This document shows, in pieces, positions 33,597 through 44,649 of a stretch of 64,000 nucleotides of DNA. The notes under the pieces were generated by a model. It searched no databases, was not told where the DNA came from, and was given only the letters and a program-made list of their open reading frames with translations. Positions within the stretch are counted from its first letter, which is position 1. Each line of letters begins with the position of its first letter. The stretch covers positions 664,896,802 to 664,960,801 of the forward strand of contig CM042690.1 in assembly GCA_023614405.1 (NCBI GenBank). The letters run 5' to 3'. The DNA is from Avena insularis (taxonomy: Eukaryota; Streptophyta; Magnoliopsida; Poales; Poaceae). A program made the translations under genes and the position numbers.

Positions 33597-34383
33597 TGTT
33601 GGGGGGATACCCCGGGTAGGGTCACTCCGGGGTATAAAGGCCGAGTTAGCCGAGGTTCGGCAAGCTCAAATCGGATGCTGACCGGGTCACCTCAAGGCAG
33701 GCCGGATCACGGAGTAACCCGGACCAGGGGGGTCGCCTAACATTGTCTCAGCCGACTTAAGAAGTAAGTCGGAAGTGCTTGTCTAACTTATATGCAGGAA
33801 CAGGTATAGCCGGATCTACTATGATCCGGGTCCCGTTTAGCTTCCGGGAGAAGGAAGGAATCTCTTTGGTCAAAAAGAAGGCCTGGTACGCACTGCATGA
33901 GCGAAGCAAGCAAGGGCAGGACCACCGGGTCTTGGCCGACAAGGGTGACGACGCCCGTGTCGGCTGACTCGGGCGCCGCAGAGGCTCACATAGCTAAAGC
34001 ATGTGTGACGCGAGGGAAAAGCACCCCGGTCGGGTTACCACTTTGAGAGGAGGCATATTCTTAGGAATATGCCTACACGTATGCCCTAGGCTGAGACCAG
34101 GCCGCCTCTATATAAGGGGGGCTAGGGTTTCAGTAGAGGGGGTTGGGTTTTCTTCTATACCGATTTGGCTAGGGTTTAAGGAGTGAACGGTAGGTGAGAG
34201 TAAGAGAAATCCTTCTTCCTCCTCTCGCCAACACAGCTCTAGGAGCACTTGTAATCTTGAAAGGAAAGCAATACAATCTTCTGTGTGGAGAATCACTCCA
34301 CTATCCCTCCCTAGATTCCCCTAGCGTGTATTAGTCCCCACCTTTAGCCTATCCATGGCATCTGCCATGACACCACCACGACA
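33597..34383 (+). repeat. 3' LTR of the Gypsy element
   Basis: 787 bp, TGTTGGGGGG...ACGACA, preceded by the polypurine tract and followed by the GTATC duplication (34384-34388). It matches 20099-20885 except for the scattered differences noted there. A TATA motif is at 34109-34117. Confidence 0.95.
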
Positions 34384-35626
34384 GTATCCATGAGTTTTTA
34401 TAATGTTCCTTGAATATCCATATATTAGGAAACTTGTATTGATTGGAAATTATGTGAATTGTTTGTGGAACTCATTACTTGTATGGTTATCTAATAGTTG
34501 TCCCTAGTCAGAGTTCATGTGAGGACACACGTGAATATTCGACTGGTGCATCGATTGGTTGATGACTATGTTTCGTAGGTCATAGACATGGAGATGTCAA
34601 ACCAATGATGTGGACACATGTTATGAACATGGGGTTGGACTGACCCAACTTGAGACTAGCAATAATACTTGCAGCTCTATCTACACATCATGTACATTTT
34701 GTTCTTAGACCTGAGATTGTCACATGTACTTGAGATGTGGATCGACCTACTTTGGGGCTATCAAACACTACTCTGTAACGGGGTAGTTATAAAGGTAGCT
34801 TTCGGGTTTGTCCTGATACATGTTGCACGGCATCGGTCAATCAAGATGGGATTTTCCCCTTTCTACTTGAGAGAGATATCTTTGGGTCCCTCGAGTGATC
34901 GGATCTAGAAATGCATGTTCGTGCTACATATGCTTAAGAGTTAACCTAGTAAAGGGATTCCGAATCATAGTATCAAGAAAGAGAGGTTAGCTTGGAGCTA
35001 GACCAAATATCGTAGGGCAAAGGGAAAGACATGTACTCAACCTTGTGATGGTTCGTCCAAATGATCTTTATATGCGTTTAGGAGTTGGCACGTCTTGCTA
35101 GAGGCCACTACCAACTATTGACGAAGTAAGTGTACTCGTGTCATGTCTATACGTGTATGAACCTATAGGGTCACACACTTTAGGGGCTGGAAGCCTAATG
35201 AGGATTGGATCCGAATTAGACCAGACTTAGGCCGCTAATGGGCTGCTAATGTAGAAGCCCACCAGGAATGCCTATATAAGAGAAAGTGAGGCGAGCTAAA
35301 TAGGGTTGACCATTCCACCCAGCCGCTACTCCTCTTACGTCTGTGTTGCCTGCGACGTACCTAGGTTTGCGTGCGTGTGGCCCCACACTGGAAGTGTGGA
35401 TACCTCTCTTTGAGGTGTAGCACTTGGACGAGCCGCGCAAAGGGGAGATGCTCGTGGGACGAGGACAAGGAGGAGACGTAGAACATCTACGCTACCCCGA
35501 CGTGCTTCATCAAGTTCGGCAACTGCGCGTCTAGTGGTAATCCTATGATCTATGACATCAGTATTCCTGGTTGACGCGGTAGAAATTTTTGATTTATCGC
35601 TAGTACAGCCTACCCGTTACCCTTCA
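34384..35626 (+). repeat. Remainder of the third Copia LTR
   Basis: After the duplicated GTATC, the LTR continues from CATGAGTTTTTA (34389) to TTACCCTTCA (35626). Total LTR length is 55 + 1238 = 1293 bp against 1295 for the middle LTR. TATATAAG is at 35273-35280. It ends directly in the 655-bp repeat array. Confidence 0.9.
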
Positions 35627-37345
35627 TGAGCCTCGCTGAACTTGCATGGGATCTCTAATGAAAAAGCATATTCTGAACCTAAAATGATTTTTTTCGAAAA
35701 ATGATGAGCCTTAGATCATGTACCTGTATTTCAAATCGGACCCGCTTCTTGCCAATTCGGCAAACATTTGTCTTTTTCACAAGGGGTGCATAGAAATGTC
35801 TAAGATACCCCGGTCAGGACATTATCCATGTAACATGGTCTAGTATTTATAAAAAATGGGGTGGTAGCATTTTGAAACTTTCATCTGGTGGTTGCTTCAC
35901 AAAACGCCCCGTTTTTTGCACTCAGAAAATGGAAAGTGCATTTTTGTGTGGCGAAACATAAAACTTCTTCTTGCAACATTGTTCACCATCCCAAGTTGCA
36001 CATGCATGCACAATATGGGCATATTATCACAAACTATGTCACGATTCTGGCCATAACATTGGTCGTTTGACCTGAAAGCCATGAAACCTCGAACATAATA
36101 GGTCATTTCTGAGAAGGTTTTTTGAGATATTTACAATATACCAAGTTTGGTATTTTTCCTTGCAAATATGTCATATAATACGGCACCACGTGAAGGATTT
36201 ACCTTGTTTGGACCATTTTTGAATTTCTTATGCCTGTTTCAAACTATGGTCAAAACGACGGGCATAAAGGTTATTAGCTAGGGGATGAGCCTCGCTGAAC
36301 TTGCATGGGGATCTTTGATAAAACAACATATTTTGAACCTAAAAATAATTTTTTCAAAAAGCATGAGCCTTAGATCATGTACATATAGTTCAAATCAGAC
36401 CCGCTTCCTACCTATTCTACAGACATTTGTCTTTTCCACAAGGGGTGCACGGAAATGTTTGAGATAACCCGATTGCGTCATTGTCAATGCAACATTGTCT
36501 AGTAGTTATGAAAAGTGGGGTGGTAGCATTTTGAAACTTTCATTTGGTGGTTGTTTCACAAAACGCCCATTTTTGGCACTCGGAAAATGGAAAGTGCATT
36601 TTTTGTGTGGCAAAAAGTAAAACTTCCTCTTGCAACGTTTTTTGCCATCCCAAGATGCACATGTGTGCATAATATGGGCACATTATCACAAACTATGCCA
36701 CGATTCTAGCCATAACATTGGTCGTTTGGCCTGAAAGCCATGAAACCTCGAACATGATAGGTCATTTCTGAGAAGGTTTTTTTGAGATATTTACAATATA
36801 CCAAGTTTGGTATTTCCTTGCAACTATGTCACATAATACGACACCACGCGAAGGATTTACCTTGTTTGGACCATTTTTTAATTTCTTATGCCCGTTTCAA
36901 ACTATGGTCAAAACGGCGGGCATGAAGGTTCTTAGCTAGGGGATGAGCTGAACTTGCATGGGATCTCTGATAAAACAACATATTATGAACCTAAAAATGA
37001 TTTTTGCAAAAAATCATGAGCCTTAGATCATGTACATGTTGTTCAAATTGGACCGACTTCCTACTGATTCGACAGACATTTGCCTTTTTTTGCAAGGGGT
37101 GCATGGAAATGTTTGAGATACCCCGGTTGGGACATTATCCATGCAACGTGGTCTAGTATTTATAAAAAATGGTGTGGTAGCATTTTGAAACTTTCATTTG
37201 GTGGTTGTTTCACAAAACACCCCATTTTTTGGCACTCGAAAAATGGAAAATGCATTTTTTGAGCAACGAAAAGGAAAACTTCCTCAACATTGTTCGCCAT
37301 CCCAAAATCCACATGCATGCACAATATGGGAACATTATTACAAAG
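35627..37345. repeat. ~655-bp tandem repeat array, right part (about 2.6 units)
   Basis: Continuation of the array at 7945-9695. GCTGAACTTGCATGGG recurs at about 35635, 36294 and 36949, a spacing near 655-660 bp. Phase does not match the left break: the left side stops about 380 bp past the landmark, and the right side starts at the landmark. About 270 bp, or that plus whole units, is therefore missing at the Copia insertion. Confidence 0.85.
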
Positions 37346-38861
37346 TATACAACGGGAAATGCCATATCCTTTTTAACCCCTTTAATTAACCTCTGAGAAA
37401 CCCCCTAAAACCTGTAGAATAGAGTCAACCAATCAGAAGAGAAAGACAGTTTACCCACGGATCATCCACCGAATGAGATCTCAGCCATTGATGCCTCCAT
37501 CCGACGCTCCGAAGTTGCAGCATCAGTTTCTCCCACCTCCCACAATTTGGAAATGAATAGACTGAAACACCCTAGTATTCCTAGTACTGCACCGTAGAAG
37601 TTATCATGGTTATTTTGGTAAATACCTCCCACACCCATCCACCCAAACGCGACCCTAATCCCCTCACGTGCCGACCCTACTACCACTTCTTCTTCCTTCA
37701 CGGCACACACAAACCCTAATCCCGCGGGCACCTCCATCTCTCTTCTTCTATGTACCCCTCGCGAAAAACCCTAATACCATCGCACATATCTGCGATGCCG
37801 CCGCCTCCAGCTCCTGGCTAGCCAGCCACTACAGCGCTGTAGCTTTCCATGGCGAGCCACGACACGGGATGAGAACTGGTGGCATCACGATGGTCGTGTT
37901 CGCTGGTGCGTGCGTGCATCACTGCCCGGCGCTCTGTCGAGCTCGCCTCACTACATCGCCACCATGGACAATGGAAACGAGGATGCCACGGACGGCGTTT
38001 ATAGTTCCTCCTAGCGGCGATAGGGGCATCTTCCTTCCCTGCTTCGGATCCAGTAACTTCACCCACTCCCTCTCTCCCGTCCCCTTTTTCTTCTCTCTCT
38101 CGGTCCCTCTCTCAGTATCCCTCTCTCTCAATGCAGATGCCACCGCACCCGAGGGTGGACCCTTCCCCCTTCACCAGTCATGGCCACTAAGCACGTGTAG
38201 TGGTTGTCGATGAGGAGCACGAAGGAGGTGCAACACGAAGGTCATGGGGCTCTTCTACCATGGGCGTGGGACACAGACGAGGGAGCGCAAGGGGAGGAGA
38301 GGGGTGATCCTCACACTCGAAGCCACCAGGACAAGGCCTACTCATCCAATCCGTGCTGGATTGTGTAGATTGCCACGATGCTGGGGGCGCATCAGGAGGA
38401 GGGCCGCCGGGCTGTCGTTCTTGTTCGAGTTTGTTTCCCACCACAACCGCCTTGGGCTCTTCCTCTTCTCCCTCGGCCTCACCCAGGTACCACAACAGAT
38501 TCTGCTTTTTTGTTCTTGAAAGAATCTTAGTTGCATTGTTCATCAGCATCTTCTGTGATCTAGGATCTGAAATTGGTTTTGATGGTCGTTGTGTTTCGTG
38601 ATGGTAACTAGGCTCATTGATTAGGTTGTTGGTTGAATTATATACTGTTCTAGATTGCCACGTATTTTTGGCTGGTGACAAGTTTAGTGAATCTTATTAC
38701 AACTACAAAAACCTATATAAACTACATGTTCGTATTGTTCTTTCTTCATGAAATGTTTTGAGTACTGAATTCATGTCAAAACATTTGATTAGCAAGTAAA
38801 TTGTTTAGTGAGTTTTATTTAATGATGCTTAGACAAAATTACACGATCCATGGAAGCTAGT
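37346..38861 (+). other. Low-repeat, gene-like island without an intact gene
   Basis: 1.5 kb that does not resemble the surrounding elements. It is C/T-rich from 37620 to 38150, like a 5' UTR, with CTCTCT runs. A frame from 38244 ends in SHHNRLGLFLFSLGLTQ, followed by a splice-donor-like CAG|GTACCA at 38484-38490. This could be a first exon of a captured or relict host gene. The longer frames (37668-38213 plus, 38187-38681 minus) overlap in opposite directions and show no family I recognise. It is cut at 38862 by the second Gypsy element. Confidence 0.4.
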
Positions 38862-39349
38862 TGACATGGGTATACCCTACAGGTACTCGATCTTGGTATA
38901 TACGGCATGAATACAACGGAAGCCCACGGTGTCGCCAAGGCCCAAATAGAGAACTCGAGTAACCTACGGATTCTCGATCGCTTGTGGAACAAGAAGAAGC
39001 TAAAGATAGAAAGTTTAAAGGGAAACCCTAACCTGTAACCGACTCGACCTACTACCCGAGACCTAGCCTATCTATATAAAGTCTAGGAGGGGGCGGCGAG
39101 GAGGACACACGCAACCCTAGTTTCCACAACCCTTGCCCGATTGCATCTGCGTACCATTGTAATCCTCGATTCATTTGATAATTCCACGAGCAGACAAGCA
39201 GGAGTAGGGACCTCTACGAGGCCTGAACCTGGGTAAATCTTCGAGTCCCCTGTGTGCTTGTTTGCTAGCCGATAGATGCTTCCAGTGATCCCTTCTTCTC
39301 CAACACCCAAGTCCATAACAATGGGCATTGATGAGTTAAAACCTCGTTA
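38862..39349 (+). repeat. 5' LTR of the second Gypsy element
   Basis: Begins TGACATGGGTATACCCTA and matches the 62 bp at 58685. The end is placed at 39349, two bases before the PBS, where ..CTCGTTA would be the decayed form of ..CTCGTCA. Length 488 bp. The terminal CA to TA change is inferred. Confidence 0.75.
39073..39080 (+). promoter_or_regulatory. Probable TATA box of the second Gypsy LTR
   Basis: TATATAAA within CCTATCTATATAAAGTCT, about 270 bp before the LTR end, the same spacing as in the other Gypsy LTR. Confidence 0.55.
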
Positions 39350-39351
39350 AT

Positions 39352-39369
39352 TGGTGCCATCTGTGGGAA
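39352..39369 (+). other. Primer-binding site, decayed
   Basis: TGGTGCCATCTGTGGGAA. The expected form is TGGCGCCGTCTGTGGGAA; two differences are C-to-T and G-to-A changes at CpG sites. gag would begin shortly after and is interrupted at 39523. Confidence 0.65.
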
Positions 39370-39523
39370 CTGGGAGTGCTGATGTTGCGGCTTCTTCGGC
39401 CCCATCAACTGCGTTCTACAACTCCACAACAGTGGAGATTCGCCAACTCTTCGGTGCATTCGACTTCACCGTCCACATGCCAGCCACTCGCTCGGCTTTC
39501 GAGTCCGTGGGCGATGGAATCAG

Positions 39524-40932
39524 TGATACATTGCAAATGTATCTATAATTTTTGATGTTCCATGCTTGGTTTTATCTACTTTCTTGTGTTTTGTTCCAAC
39601 TTTGGAGCACTTTTCATATGATTTCTTGGACTAACCTATTAATAAGATGCCACAGTGCCAGTTGCCTGTTTTCTGCTGTTTTTGGTTCCAGGAAGTCAGA
39701 AAATGAATATTCTCGGAATTGGACGGGACAAAAGCCAAAGTTCCTATTTTCCCGGAAGACTCACATGGCCAGAAGGAGAGTCAGAGAGGGGCCACAGGGT
39801 GGCCACACCACCCCTAGGCACGGGTCCCCTTGGCCGTGCCAGGGCATGGTGTGGGCCCCCTGGCCACCCACCGACCTTGCCCTCTGGCCTATAAGAAGTC
39901 TCCCGAGGCCAAAACCCTAAATCATCAAGCCTCTAGCCACGAAAAGTTCCACAGCGCCACTGCCACCGAAGGGGAGATTCGGGGGATAGAAAGTCTTTGT
40001 TCCGGCACCCTGCCGGGATGGGGAAGTGCCCCCGGAGCCATCTCCATCGATCTCCACCACTATCTCCATCGCCGTTGCTGATTCCCATGGTAAGGAGGGA
40101 GTAGTTCTCTCTCGAGGCTAAGGGTTCTACCGGTAGCTATGTGTTCATCTCTCTCTCTATGCATGATCTTATTGAGATCATGAGCTTGTAATCTATAGAT
40201 CTACCTTGCTACTGAAGTGCTTAATAGATCTCTGCTCTCCCCATGTGTGTGAAGTTGACAGTGTGCACACCATGGTGGCACTTAGGCTAGAGATTACAAA
40301 TACTTGTTATGAGTTATATTTGGAGTTGGATGTCTTTATGAAATTGTGGTGTTTGTTGGACTCATCTAGTACTCAAGGTGACAGTGTGGGGTTTCTAGAT
40401 GGGAAAGATGAACTTTGAGGTGTGCTGTTATAGCCCTACCATCGATTAGAGTGTTCAACCGGAGAGTAGTTAAGAGTAGTATCATAAAGAGAAGATATTT
40501 ATATGAGAGTGTTCATTAGTGAAAGTATGGTCCCTAGGCCTTGTTTCTAAGCATTGATACACTGTTTGCTATTAGATTTGTTACATGTTTGCTTGCTTCC
40601 ATCTTTATTTAAATTTGCCTTTAGTATCTTCCACACCATCAAGCTATTTTCTCGCATCGTTGTCTTATATCCATACCACTTGTATTTTACTATCTCTTCG
40701 CCGAACTAGTGCACCTATACACCTGACAAGTGTATTGGGTGTGTTGGGGACACAAGAGACTTCTTGTATCTTGATTGCAGGGTTGCTTGAGAGGGGATAC
40801 CTTTGACCACTTCCTCCCTGAGTTCGATAAACCTTGGGTGATCCACTTAAGGGAAAACTTGTTGCTGTTCTACAAACCTCTGCACTTGGAGGCCCAACAA
40901 CTGTCTACAAGAATATAAGTGCGTAGACATCA
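39524..40932 (+). repeat. 5' LTR of the 6.5-kb element
   Basis: 1409 bp. Begins TGATACATTG and ends GTAGACATCA. A TATAAG motif near 39900 lies downstream of a GC-rich block and could be the promoter. Highly similar to the 3' LTR, with scattered substitutions such as GCCAGTTGCC against GTCATATGCC. Confidence 0.9.
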
Positions 40933-40942
40933 AGCTATTTTC

Positions 40943-40960
40943 TGGCGCCGTTGCCGGGGA
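40943..40960 (+). other. Primer-binding site, tRNA-Asp type
   Basis: TGGCGCCGTTGCCGGGGA, an exact textbook match to the 3' end complement of plant tRNA-Asp used by many Gypsy elements. It is ten bases inside the LTR. Confidence 0.85.
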
Positions 40961-41108
40961 GGTAAGGTAAAAGGTATTCACACCGGAGGATTAAAGAAGA
41001 AGAACCTCCCACGGCAAATGCCTATTTTCTGGTGTGAGTGCTCGAAGTTATTTACTTTAGATTCTGCAATTTTGTCTTTTTGTTTCTTGTTTTCACTAGT
41101 TAGGCTTA

Positions 41109-41894
41109 ATGGAAAACAACAACAAAATTAGAGAGCTTTATAGTATTTATCTTGAGTTAGGACATGAAGTGTTTGAAGAGAAATTTAAAAAACCTATGGA
41201 ACTTTATTTGCATGCTAATAGCAATGTTGTTAGTATGAATTCTTTGGACACCATTATTGCTAATGCTATGGAAAAGTCTAAGCTTGGGGAAGCTGGTTTT
41301 GATGAGCATGATATTTTTAGTCCCCCAAGCACGGAGGAGAAAATTTACTTTGATGATACTATACCTCCAATATATGATGATTATGATATTTTCAGTCCAC
41401 CTACTATTGAGGAGGAAATTAATTATGATTACAATATGCCTCCTATATTTGATGATTATGGTGATGAGAATAATAATGATAGCTATTTTGTTGAATTTGC
41501 TCCCACTACAATTAATAAGAATGACTATGCTTATGTGGAGAGTAATAATGATTTTATGCATGTGCCTCATGATAAGAATGTTTTATGTGATAGTTATATT
41601 GTTAATTTTATTCATAATGCTACTAAAAGTTATTATGAGAGAGGGAACCATGGTTTTATGCATCTCAATAATATTAGGTTTCCCCTCTTTATGTTGAAAG
41701 TCTTGAAGTTGCACTTGTTTTGCTTTCCTATGCTTGTTGCTTTGTGCTTTCATGACTTGTTTCTTTACAAGATTCCTATGCATAGGAAGTGGGTTAGAGT
41801 TAAATGTGCTTTGAATTTGCTTCTTGATGCTCTCTTTTACTTCAATTTATATTTCTTATGTGAGCATCTTCTCAAACTAGCATGCCTAACTTAA
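41109..41894 (+). CDS. Orphan ORF (261 aa) of the non-autonomous element
   Basis: Open from MENNNKIRELYSIYLE to ..LLKLACLT. Residues 1-60 look helical and charged (ELGHEVFEEKFKKPMEL). Residues about 65-125 contain a tandem duplicated module: DIFSPPSTEEK..IPPIYDDY followed by DIFSPPTIEEE..MPPIFDDY. Residues 125-190 are acidic and Asn/Tyr-rich. Residues 195-225 (FPLFMLKVLKLHLFCFPMLV) and the C-terminus are hydrophobic and could span a membrane or be buried. The start is the first ATG after the PBS and is shared with the minus-strand copy. No retroviral motif is seen; function unknown. The frame is intact here, but most other coding regions in the window are broken. Confidence 0.7.
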   Translation: MENNNKIRELYSIYLELGHEVFEEKFKKPMELYLHANSNVVSMNSLDTIIANAMEKSKLGEAGFDEHDIFSPPSTEEKIYFDDTIPPIYDDYDIFSPPTIEEEINYDYNMPPIFDDYGDENNNDSYFVEFAPTTINKNDYAYVESNNDFMHVPHDKNVLCDSYIVNFIHNATKSYYERGNHGFMHLNNIRFPLFMLKVLKLHLFCFPMLVALCFHDLFLYKIPMHRKWVRVKCALNLLLDALFYFNLYFLCEHLLKLACLT

Positions 41895-44649
41895 AGGCGT
41901 TAAAGAAAAGTACTTATTGGGAGATAACCCAAAAGTTTTAGATGAGTCCTGGAAGTTATTACTTCAGTAATAACCGCTCCTTATCCTTTTTATTTGCTTT
42001 TTGTGCCAAGAGTAACCTCTAATGAGAGAGAAGTAATGATTGGGAAAGTTGCTGTCCCGAAACAGATTTATGTGCTTCACTGTAAAAATTCATGTAAAAT
42101 CTCTGTACGTCCTTTTGAGGCGTGAATTCTTGTGCTTCTGCCCCCGGTTGTTATCTAACTTTCTTTAGTTCAACACTTTTTGATTTGAGCAACAGAAGGT
42201 CTTCTAAAAAATTCGTCTTTACCTGCTGGTCTGTTTTGACAGATTTCTGCCATTTTCTGCATTTGCTTCTTGTTGGTTCCTTTTTGAGTTCTTTTGGGGA
42301 ATTAAGCTTTTTGAGGGAAGTGCTACAGTATCTAGTGTTCTAATGGAAGTTTATTTGGTGTTAGAACTGAACCTTAAGACTTATTTATCTTGAGTGCACT
42401 AATGTTGCTAATAAAGATTGTGTGAAGTTTTGTATGAAGGAAAATTTTTAGGTGTATGGAAGGAATGAGTAATGAGATGAAGGATGGACTAAATCTCAAG
42501 CTTGGGAATGCCACGCATTTCACCCCAAGAAATATCCAAGAAGTACAAGCGTCAAAGCTTGGGGATGCCCAAGGCATCCCCTTCTTCATCAATAAAAATC
42601 TCAGGTTCTTCCAAACACTTCATTTTTATTGTTTCATGCACAGTTGTGTTATTCTTGGAGCGTCTTCTTTTTCGTTTTTGTTTTGGTTTTCATTTGCTTT
42701 TGTTTGCTTAGTTTTCTGAATAAATTGGTTGGACCCCCTCTTTCATACATTGGTTTTTAAATAGTTTGGTTTGGTTTGGAAAAGAGTAGGGAAGTTCATG
42801 CTTAAGTGGTAAAGAGAGCTTGTTTTTGACTGTGGCCTATGCTTTCTCATGCCATGTTTGATATTGTTTTGGCTTTATGCTTAGTATTCTTTGCTGTAGC
42901 ATGACTTGTTATAAACAATTGATATTGCTTAATGTGCCTTGGATGAATCATGCGTTGTTTTAGCATATTAAAGCAAAGTATAGTGGTATTCTCCTTTGAT
43001 GCTTTACTTGGGTTGACTTGGCGCATGCTCACACCATGTTATGACTATCTCAAGTCACCATAGCCTTTATGATCCTTTAGTTTTCAACTTGTAGTATCAC
43101 TTTATGCTTTGATCAATGATGTTTTGTCGCTCTGCATGATTATGGCCATTATTGCTCTCTTAGTTTGTCGCTCCCAGTCTTTTGATAGCCTACACAACCT
43201 AGTATGAGTTCCACTCATGCATCCAACTCCCTAAACCAAGTTATTCCAAAGAGTCCACCATACCTACCTACTAGCTTATGCTATTCCAAGTATATTCATG
43301 CTTTTGTTTATCTTCCAAATTAAACTTGTTATGAGGAAACTAGTGATTAAAGCTCTCACGAACTTGATGGCACACTTTACTTTTCTTGCCCATAATAAAC
43401 TTGAACCATTGTGTCTTCTATGTTGTATATGCTTGCACTTATTTGTCGGGAATTTGCAGAACCATGCTTTCATGGGGAACGCTTTCAACATTGCACTTGG
43501 TACTTGTACCTAGTTGATATCATGCTCTTTTGTATATGGATGTCATCGGTGTGAAATGAAAGGGGAGCTTGTAAGTCCATGGAGTTATGTATATGTGTTA
43601 GAGAAATGCCTGGGCCGCTGGTCTAATCCATGCTGACATGGTGGAAACCTGCAGCGTAACCATAATGAGCTATCTATGAAGCATTCCTCTTATAAAAAAA
43701 GAGTCCTATATTGAAAAAAAAGAGAAAAAGAAAAAAAAGATTATGAAAAGAGGAAGGAGAGAAAAAAGCACCATATTCCCATGGTAAATAAGAAGATTGT
43801 TGAGATGCTCGTTGTCTGCTTGCCTTGTCATTTTATATGGGGATTCTTCCATATCATCGGGCAAGGGGTACCCCATTGGCGGTTCTCTATGATACACATG
43901 TACTTACGATGACAAGAACTTACCGGTGACTAAACTTGAGTAGCATGAGGATCGGCCCTCGTATTCAAGGGACATGAGATTTCCAACTTATACTTTGTCA
44001 AGCATGTACACCATAGTTTGTTCACTTTAACCTTAATCACTTCAAGATGCTTATGATAGGGGCAATGAGAGCTAAAAGCTAATAAGTACCATAATTTTTG
44101 GAAGCTCTTTATGAAACTTGAATCCCTACTTCCTTTTATAAAAAGGCCTTTCTTCCACCAATATATTGAGTCTCCACCTTCTATCTTTATGCACCTACTT
44201 TGAGAGCATAGTGGCCATTCTTAGTTCTATGTGCATTTTCCCAAGACTAGTTGATTGATGCATAACTTGATATTGCTTGTTTTAAACTATTTGTATCTAG
44301 TCACTCTTATGAACTTTGAAGGTGTCCTATGCATTTATATTTGCTACTCTATGAAGGACAAGCTGAATACTATTATGCCATGTTTTCTTTATGTGAAACA
44401 AACAAACGTCTTGCAAAGCATTGTTATTCATGAATCTTTTGTTTGTGCCTTTTCATGTTGCATCATAGTTTCTTTGCTTATTGCTAGAACTTTGTCTTTC
44501 ATGTTATGATTGAAGTACTATGATCCCAGCTTTGAATGTTTTGCAAATACTTTGATCAAGTCTTTGATGGTGCATGTCACCTCAAAAATTATTCTTTCTT
44601 TTTATCACTTACCTACTCGAGGACAAGCAGGAGTTAAGCTTGGAGATGT
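41895..44649 (+). other. Non-coding 3' internal region of the 6.5-kb element
   Basis: 2.75 kb with only short unconserved frames. There is a purine tract near 43700-43745 (A and G only for long runs). The segment directly before the 3' LTR, with GGAGTTAAGCTTGGAGATG (44631-44648), is the likely polypurine tract. It is partly collinear with 562-2774. Confidence 0.6.

Larger units (their letters stand above)
20099..34383 (+). mobile_element. Complete Tat-type Gypsy element with antisense gene
   Basis: 14,285 bp with 787-bp LTRs at both ends (TG...CA), flanked by the 5-bp duplication GTATC (20094-20098 and 34384-34388). Order: 5' LTR, PBS, gag, protease, RT, RNase H, integrase, a 0.6-kb gap, a minus-strand spliced gene, PPT, 3' LTR. 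Pol order and the large 3' antisense gene fit the Tat lineage of plant Gypsy elements (RIRE2/Grande group), in which 3' extra ORFs are known. By eye the two LTRs differ at roughly 20-25 positions (about 3%). It lies within a Copia LTR, so it is younger than that Copia. Confidence 0.92.
9696..35626 (+). mobile_element. Tandem Copia structure: truncated internal - LTR - internal - LTR
   Basis: Two Copia internal domains in the same orientation share the middle LTR (13574-14868), and a third LTR (20044-20098 plus 34389-35626) closes the structure. The first internal domain has no 5' LTR or leader and starts inside gag codon ~28. Both copies have the same nonsense codon in gag, so they come from the same damaged lineage. 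This pattern fits unequal recombination between LTRs of adjacent or sister copies, plus a left-end deletion. LTRs begin TGAAGG(A)AATATGCCC and the PBS is TGGTATCAGAGC (initiator Met tRNA), as in BARE/Maximus-like Copia of Triticeae. Confidence 0.85.

Noticed and set aside
37668..38213. 181-codon ORF as a host gene
   Set aside because: It crosses CT-rich UTR-like sequence, overlaps minus-strand ORFs, and has no recognisable domain or second exon.
43700..43760. Long A/G-only tract as a polypurine tract
   Set aside because: It is about 900 bp before the 3' LTR; the LTR-adjacent purine-rich sequence at 44631-44648 is the better candidate.
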